DNA of 64,000 nucleotides from Pseudomonas sp. TH41 (lineage in GTDB: Bacteria; Pseudomonadota; Gammaproteobacteria; Pseudomonadales; Pseudomonadaceae), in assembly GCF_016650695.1 (NCBI RefSeq), contig NZ_JAEKFH010000005.1, positions 806,001 to 870,000 of the forward strand, written 5' to 3'. The position numbers were made by a program, and so were the translations under genes. This document shows positions 60,050 to 64,000 of this stretch, piece by piece. How positions within the stretch are numbered: position 1 is the first letter of the stretch; every line of letters begins with the position of its first letter. Under the pieces are notes generated by a model. It ran no database searches. It saw only the letters and a list, made by a program, of their open reading frames with translations, and had not been told where the DNA came from.

Positions 60050-61102
60050 TTATTCGACCAATGACCAGTCCAGTGGCGTCCCACGCTTGATAGCGTGGCG
60101 CGCGCGGCGTCCCAGAAGGGTTTGCGCGTGTTTGGGGGCCAGCCCCAGCCCTGGACGAATGGCACGCAAATTGGCGACGGTGAAGGGTTCACCGGCCGTC
60201 ATGTCCTCGGTGACGTAGAGGGAACGGCGGTACACCAGCGACTTTCGCTCGGCCTCGGTCACACCGTAATGCACGTGCCCCATGGCCTGCCAGGCGCGTT
60301 CGGTTTCGATCACCAGGCTGGCGAGCTCAGCAGGCTCGAGCGAAAAACTGGCGTCCACGCCCCCGGCGGCACGGTCGAGGGTGAAGTGTTTTTCCACCAC
60401 CGTCGCCCCCAGCGCGACCGCTGCCACCGACACGCCGACGCCCATGGAGTGATCGGACAGGCCCACTTCACAACCAAACAATTCGCGCAGATGAGGAATC
60501 GTCCGCACATTGCTATTGGCTGGCGTCGCCGGGTAGGTGCTGGTGCACTTGAGTAACACCAAATCCTGGCAACCGGCCTCGCGGGCGGCACGCACGGTTT
60601 CGTCGAGTTCCGCGAGGCTGGCCATGCCCGTGGAAATGATCAACGGTTTGCCGGTAGCAGCAACCCGTCGTATCAGCGGCAGGTCGGTGTTCTCGAAACT
60701 GGCAATCTTGTACGCCGGCACGTCGAGGCTTTCCAGGAAGTCCACCGCGCTGCCATCAAACGGCGTGGAGAACGCCAGCATGCCCAGCTCCCTGGCACGG
60801 GCGAAAATCGGGGCATGCCACTCCCAGGGTGTATGGGCCTTCTCATACAGCGCGTACAGCGAAGTACCCGCCCACAGGCTGTTCGGGTCCTTGATGAAGA
60901 ACTCCCCTTCGGACAAGTCCAGCGTCATGGTGTCGGCGGTGTAGGTTTGCAGCTTCAAGGCATGCGCGCCGGCCCTGGCCGCGGCTTCGACGATCTGCAG
61001 CGCCACTTCCAGGGACTGGTTATGGTTGCCACTCATCTCGGCAATGATGAACGGCGGCGCATCAGCACCAATGGAGCGGTTGCCAATCTTGAAGCTAGTC
61101 AT
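60050..61102 (-). CDS. pseI: Pseudaminic acid synthase PseI (NeuB family)
   Basis: A 350-residue NeuB-type synthase that condenses phosphoenolpyruvate with the 6-deoxy-AltdiNAc sugar. The TIM barrel carries PPFIIAEMSGNHNQSLEVAL, HALKLQTYTADTMT and AYKIASFENTDLPLIRRVA. The C-terminal SAF/antifreeze domain (about 285-345) contains RRSLYVTEDMTAGE. The SGNHN motif and GLSDHSMG favour PseI over sialic or legionaminic synthases. It overlaps the fused pseG-pseH gene by eight bases. Confidence 0.88.
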   Translation of the reverse strand: MTSFKIGNRSIGADAPPFIIAEMSGNHNQSLEVALQIVEAAARAGAHALKLQTYTADTMTLDLSEGEFFIKDPNSLWAGTSLYALYEKAHTPWEWHAPIFARARELGMLAFSTPFDGSAVDFLESLDVPAYKIASFENTDLPLIRRVAATGKPLIISTGMASLAELDETVRAAREAGCQDLVLLKCTSTYPATPANSNVRTIPHLRELFGCEVGLSDHSMGVGVSVAAVALGATVVEKHFTLDRAAGGVDASFSLEPAELASLVIETERAWQAMGHVHYGVTEAERKSLVYRRSLYVTEDMTAGEPFTVANLRAIRPGLGLAPKHAQTLLGRRARHAIKRGTPLDWSLVE

Positions 61103-62600
61103 TTAGGTGATCCTTCAATATGCGCGTGAAGGCGCAAGCACTCTGGGTGAAGCCGGCTTCGCGAAACACTTTCAGCGACGGCTGATTCGCCGGTAAAACC
61201 TGCGCGGTGATGGTGTGCAGTTGCGGCCAATGCTGCGTCACGAAAACTTCGCCTCGCGCCAGCAACGCCCTGCCCCAGCCCAGGCCGAATCGCCCTTCGA
61301 ACAGGTAAATCGAGACTTCGGCTTCGAAGCCGCGCAGGTCGTAACGCAGCACCCCGACCGGGCCGTCATCGGCTTCGGCGATCAACAGCACGCGCTGATC
61401 ATTGCTCAAACTGGCAGTCAGCCAGTTTTGATGCGACTGCCATTTAATCACCCCGGTTTCCAGCGACCAGCGCCGCACCGCCTCGGCATTGCGTCCTTCA
61501 AACAACAACTGTGCATCGCCTGCTGTTGCCGGCCGGACCCGCAACACCGCACCGGCCAGCGCTGCCGCAACGCGCTGCGCGCCTCGCCCATCGACTAATT
61601 GCCGTGAGCGTTCGGCCAGACTCTGGCGTAATCCCTGATTGCCGGCGACAAAACCGATGGCCTGACGCAACTGCTCGACGCTGACCTGCTCGCGGGTGCC
61701 CAGATAAACATGAGCCCCCGAGGTCGCCATCACCTCGCCGTTGGCTTGCTGATTATTCGAGACCGCAATGCAGATCGTCGGCAGCCCCATGGCCGCCCTC
61801 TCCCAACTGGTTCCGCCGCCGGCACCGACAAACAGGTCGGCTTCGGTCATCAAGCGGTAAAAGTCGTCGACAAAACGATGCAAGCGCCAGTTCGGATGAT
61901 GTGCCGCCAGAGCCCGCATTGCCTCCCACGCCGGGTTATCGCCACCGGCAACAAAATCGACTTCAAGTTGATGAAGATCCGCCAGTGCCAGCATCGCGTG
62001 GTGAGTCTGCATCGCGGCATCGAAGCCGCCGAAGTTCACCAGCACCCGCTTCGCCTGGCGCTTGATCTTGATCGCCGGGCAGCAGAACTCATCCCGCAGC
62101 ATGGCGAAACGTGGACCGATCAAGGTCCGACAATCGGGTGCAAGCAGTCCGGCATAAGCCTCAGGCGTACCCGACAGATTCTGGTTCAGCAGCAAATCGA
62201 CGCTGTAGGTGCGCGTCGCCAGATCATCCACCGCTGCAATCCGCGACGCCCAGCGACGAGCCGCTGTCTGCCAGTGATGATCGAGCCCGTAGTGGTCGAC
62301 AATGATCCAGTCGAAGGCCGGATGGTGTTCCAGCGCCTGCCCCAGCGCGGCAATGTCTGCCTGCCACGGCAACAGGGCTTCGATGGCTTGCTGCGGGTCT
62401 TCGTCGGGATAGCGATCCGGTAACGCAAAGGTTTCAAAACCTTCGGCGGCGAGGCTGTCGAGTCGATGGCCCGGCAACCGGCGACAGGCAAATGCCACGT
62501 GCCCGCCCTGCTGGCGCAACACCCTGGCCAGGGTCAGGCAACGGGCAATGTGACCGCTGCCAATGGTCGGTGAGGCGTCGGCACGGATCAGCACTCTCAT
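61095..62600 (-). CDS. pseG: Fused PseG nucleotide-sugar hydrolase and PseH-like GNAT acetyltransferase
   Basis: A 501-residue bifunctional protein. Residues 1-345 match PseG, which removes UDP from UDP-6-deoxy-AltdiNAc: the N-terminus MRVLIRADASPTIGSGHIAR, VDHYGLDHHW and VGAGGGTSWERAAMGLPTIC. Residues 351-501 are a GNAT domain (LRVRPATAGDAQLLFEGRNA, GWGRALLARG, NQPSLKVFREAGF) at the place of PseH, the 4-N-acetyltransferase. It covers two pathway steps in one chain. Both ends overlap the neighbours by a few bases. Confidence 0.88.
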   Translation of the reverse strand: MRVLIRADASPTIGSGHIARCLTLARVLRQQGGHVAFACRRLPGHRLDSLAAEGFETFALPDRYPDEDPQQAIEALLPWQADIAALGQALEHHPAFDWIIVDHYGLDHHWQTAARRWASRIAAVDDLATRTYSVDLLLNQNLSGTPEAYAGLLAPDCRTLIGPRFAMLRDEFCCPAIKIKRQAKRVLVNFGGFDAAMQTHHAMLALADLHQLEVDFVAGGDNPAWEAMRALAAHHPNWRLHRFVDDFYRLMTEADLFVGAGGGTSWERAAMGLPTICIAVSNNQQANGEVMATSGAHVYLGTREQVSVEQLRQAIGFVAGNQGLRQSLAERSRQLVDGRGAQRVAAALAGAVLRVRPATAGDAQLLFEGRNAEAVRRWSLETGVIKWQSHQNWLTASLSNDQRVLLIAEADDGPVGVLRYDLRGFEAEVSIYLFEGRFGLGWGRALLARGEVFVTQHWPQLHTITAQVLPANQPSLKVFREAGFTQSACAFTRILKDHLND

Positions 62601-63304
62601 TGCAGCTCCCCACCCGCCTTCAGCGCCGTGTAAAGGTATTCGGCACGCTTCCAGTCTTCGAGGGTATCGATGTCTTGCACCAGATAGCGCGGCAGGATCA
62701 CCGGCAGGCTTTGCGGTGAATACAACACCTCGCCCTGCAGCCAGGCACTGCTGCGGCCCCAGTAGAACTGCCCGGCGTCCTGATAGGCCGGCGGCAGGTC
62801 CTGGGAGCGCGTCTCGCGAAACTGCGGGTACAACGCCGTCAAGGCACCCTGCTCATCGAGGGTCAGCGCACGCTGCACCGGGAAGCCGAAATCGCAGACC
62901 GAGAAGGCGAAGGACTTGTCCGGATGCTGCTCCAGCAGGTTTAAACCCTGCTGCAAAAACCGGGTTTGCAACAGCGGTGCCGTGGCGTAGATACAGCAGG
63001 CAAAATCAAAGTCGTGGCCCTGAGCGAGCAACGCTTCCAGGGCATGGGCAATGACCGCTGCCGTACCGGTGAAATCATCGGCCAATGCCGCCGGCCGCAT
63101 GAACGGTACTTGCGCACCGCAGGCCCGGGCCAGTTCGGCAATTTCCGCATCGTCGGTGCTGACCACCACCTGGGTGAACAGCCCTGAATCGAGGGCGGTT
63201 TGAATCGAGCGGGCAATCATCGGCACGCCGTCGAACGGCTTGAGGTTCTTGCGCGGTATGCGCTTACTGCCACCGCGAGCCGGGATGATTGCGACGTTGT
63301 TCAC
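62597..63304 (-). CDS. pseF: Pseudaminic acid cytidylyltransferase PseF
   Basis: A 235-residue CMP-sugar synthetase. It begins NNVAIIPARGGSKRIPRKNL, the nucleotide-binding start of CMP-NeuAc synthetase-like enzymes; PMIARSIQTALDSGLF and VVSTDDAEIAELA follow. It activates pseudaminic acid with CTP for transfer. GTG 63304 overlaps the methylase stop by four bases (GTGA). The frame extends to 63328 without conserved residues. Confidence 0.9.
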   Translation of the reverse strand: MNNVAIIPARGGSKRIPRKNLKPFDGVPMIARSIQTALDSGLFTQVVVSTDDAEIAELARACGAQVPFMRPAALADDFTGTAAVIAHALEALLAQGHDFDFACCIYATAPLLQTRFLQQGLNLLEQHPDKSFAFSVCDFGFPVQRALTLDEQGALTALYPQFRETRSQDLPPAYQDAGQFYWGRSSAWLQGEVLYSPQSLPVILPRYLVQDIDTLEDWKRAEYLYTALKAGGELQ

Positions 63305-63921
63305 GAGCGTTTTTCCAGCAGGAACCATGTGATGTCGTCTACCGGGAACTGCGGGTCGCGGTGATAACCAAAACCGTAATCCAGCAGTTGCAGGTCGTCG
63401 TAACGATCAAGCATTTCACCGGCAAAATCGCGCTTGAACAGTTTGCCGCTGTTACCGCGATAGGACACGTCGACCGGCGCCGGGTTGTAGTACTCGGCGA
63501 TCAGGATATAACGCTGGCTCAACGCATACAGCTGGTCATACGCGGCAGCCAGCAGTTCCGGCGCCAGATGAATCAGCACGCCTTTGCTCAGGGTCAGGTC
63601 AAAGCTGCGCTCGCGGGGGAAATCGAACAGCGAACCGTGCCAGATCTGCGCGATGTCCAGCGCCTGGGCCTGGGCACAGGCGCTGGCATTGATCTCCACA
63701 CCGAACAGTTCGCACCGGGGCAACAGCTGGCGCAGCGCCTGCAAGTTATTGCCGGCATTGGTGCCCAGCTCAACCAGGCTGTCAATCCGCCCGGCACGTG
63801 TCAGCGCCTTGGCGAACAACGCCAGGTTGGCTGCTACCAGGGGTTGCCCGACGTTGCGGTCAACGTACTGGTTACCGAAGTCGCCCTGCCAGAATCTTTC
63901 CTGCTCACTCAGTTCGCGCAT
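63301..63921 (-). CDS. Pseudaminic acid biosynthesis-associated methyltransferase
   Basis: A 206-residue SAM-dependent methyltransferase with a class I fold: VELGTNAGNNLQALRQLLP (SAM-binding glycine loop), LFGVEINASACAQA and SFDLTLSKGVLIHL. It resembles the pseudaminic-acid-associated methylase family found next to pse genes. It could methylate the sugar or a precursor. ATG 63921 was taken; GTG 63924 precedes it. pseB and pseC, the first two pathway genes, are not in the window and would be expected beyond 64000 on the same strand. Confidence 0.8.
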   Translation of the reverse strand: MRELSEQERFWQGDFGNQYVDRNVGQPLVAANLALFAKALTRAGRIDSLVELGTNAGNNLQALRQLLPRCELFGVEINASACAQAQALDIAQIWHGSLFDFPRERSFDLTLSKGVLIHLAPELLAAAYDQLYALSQRYILIAEYYNPAPVDVSYRGNSGKLFKRDFAGEMLDRYDDLQLLDYGFGYHRDPQFPVDDITWFLLEKRS

Positions 63922-63942
63922 CACACAGTTCCCATTCGCTCA

Positions 63943-63980
63943 CGTAGGAGCTGCCGAAGGCTGCGATCTTTTGATCTTTT
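63943..63980. repeat. Half of a REP pair at the window edge (GGAGCTGCCGAAGGCTGCGAT family)
   Basis: One arm of the same family as at 28210-28291 (GGAGCTGCCGAAGGCTGCGA then TCTTTTGATC). The second arm, if present, lies beyond base 64000. Confidence 0.7.
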
Positions 63981-64000
63981 ACAACTCACCAAAAAACAGG

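Overview
The window is a GC-rich chromosomal segment of a Pseudomonas, most likely the P. fluorescens group. This rests on gene order (flhA-flhF-fleN-fliA-cheYZAB-motCD-parC/parP-cheW followed by ccmABCDEFGHI), on FleQ/FleSR-type regulators, on a DUF6124 gene remnant, and on many Pseudomonas-type REP pairs between genes. No rRNA or tRNA gene, transposase, prophage or CRISPR array was seen.

Layout. 1-3.9 kb is a mixed accessory stretch: the 3' part of an MFS exporter gene, a HicAB toxin-antitoxin pair, a peroxiredoxin gene remnant, an SDR oxidoreductase and a LysR regulator. 3.9-11.2 kb holds a lipoprotein gene and the complete System I cytochrome c maturation operon (ccmA to ccmI, minus strand). 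11.4-13.3 kb carries a second, FliK-like/FlhB-C-terminal-like pair on the plus strand. 13.5-28.1 kb is one long minus-strand chemotaxis and flagellar regulation block. In transcription order it runs flhA, flhF, fleN, fliA, cheY, cheZ, cheA, cheB, motC, motD, a ParA-type parC, the CheW-like parP, cheW and a DUF2802 gene. 28.1-29.1 kb is a repeat-rich gap with a DUF6124 pseudogene. 29.1-34.5 kb is fliLMNOPQR-flhB, 35.1-36.4 kb is fliK, 36.5-38.9 kb is the hsbA-hsbR-hptB phosphorelay, 39.1-44.9 kb is fliEFGHIJ and 45.1-47.7 kb is fleSR. 48.2-51.7 kb is a large plus-strand multidomain glycosyltransferase placed between fleS and fleQ. 51.7-57.0 kb holds fleQ, fliT, fliS, fliD, flaG and fliC. 57.3-63.9 kb is a flagellin glycosylation block: a small unknown gene, a Maf-type transferase, a FabH-like ketosynthase, pseI, a fused pseG-pseH, pseF and a methylase.

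How it works together. The set covers the flagellar export gate, basal body, switch, hook-length control, filament and cap, the sigma-54/FleQ and sigma-28 hierarchy, and polar placement (FlhF/FleN for the flagellum, ParC/ParP for chemosensory arrays). It also covers the second stator pair MotCD, and a sugar pathway whose product probably decorates FliC. Five well-placed -24/-12 motifs sit before fliE, fliL, fliK, flhA and fleS, and a good sigma-28 motif sits before fliC. The most unusual DNA structures are a four-copy tandem array of about 130 bp between fliK and the fliL promoter, and a tandem duplication of about 180 bp across the parC-parP junction. Both are built around REP pairs and both carry copied fragments of the adjacent genes.
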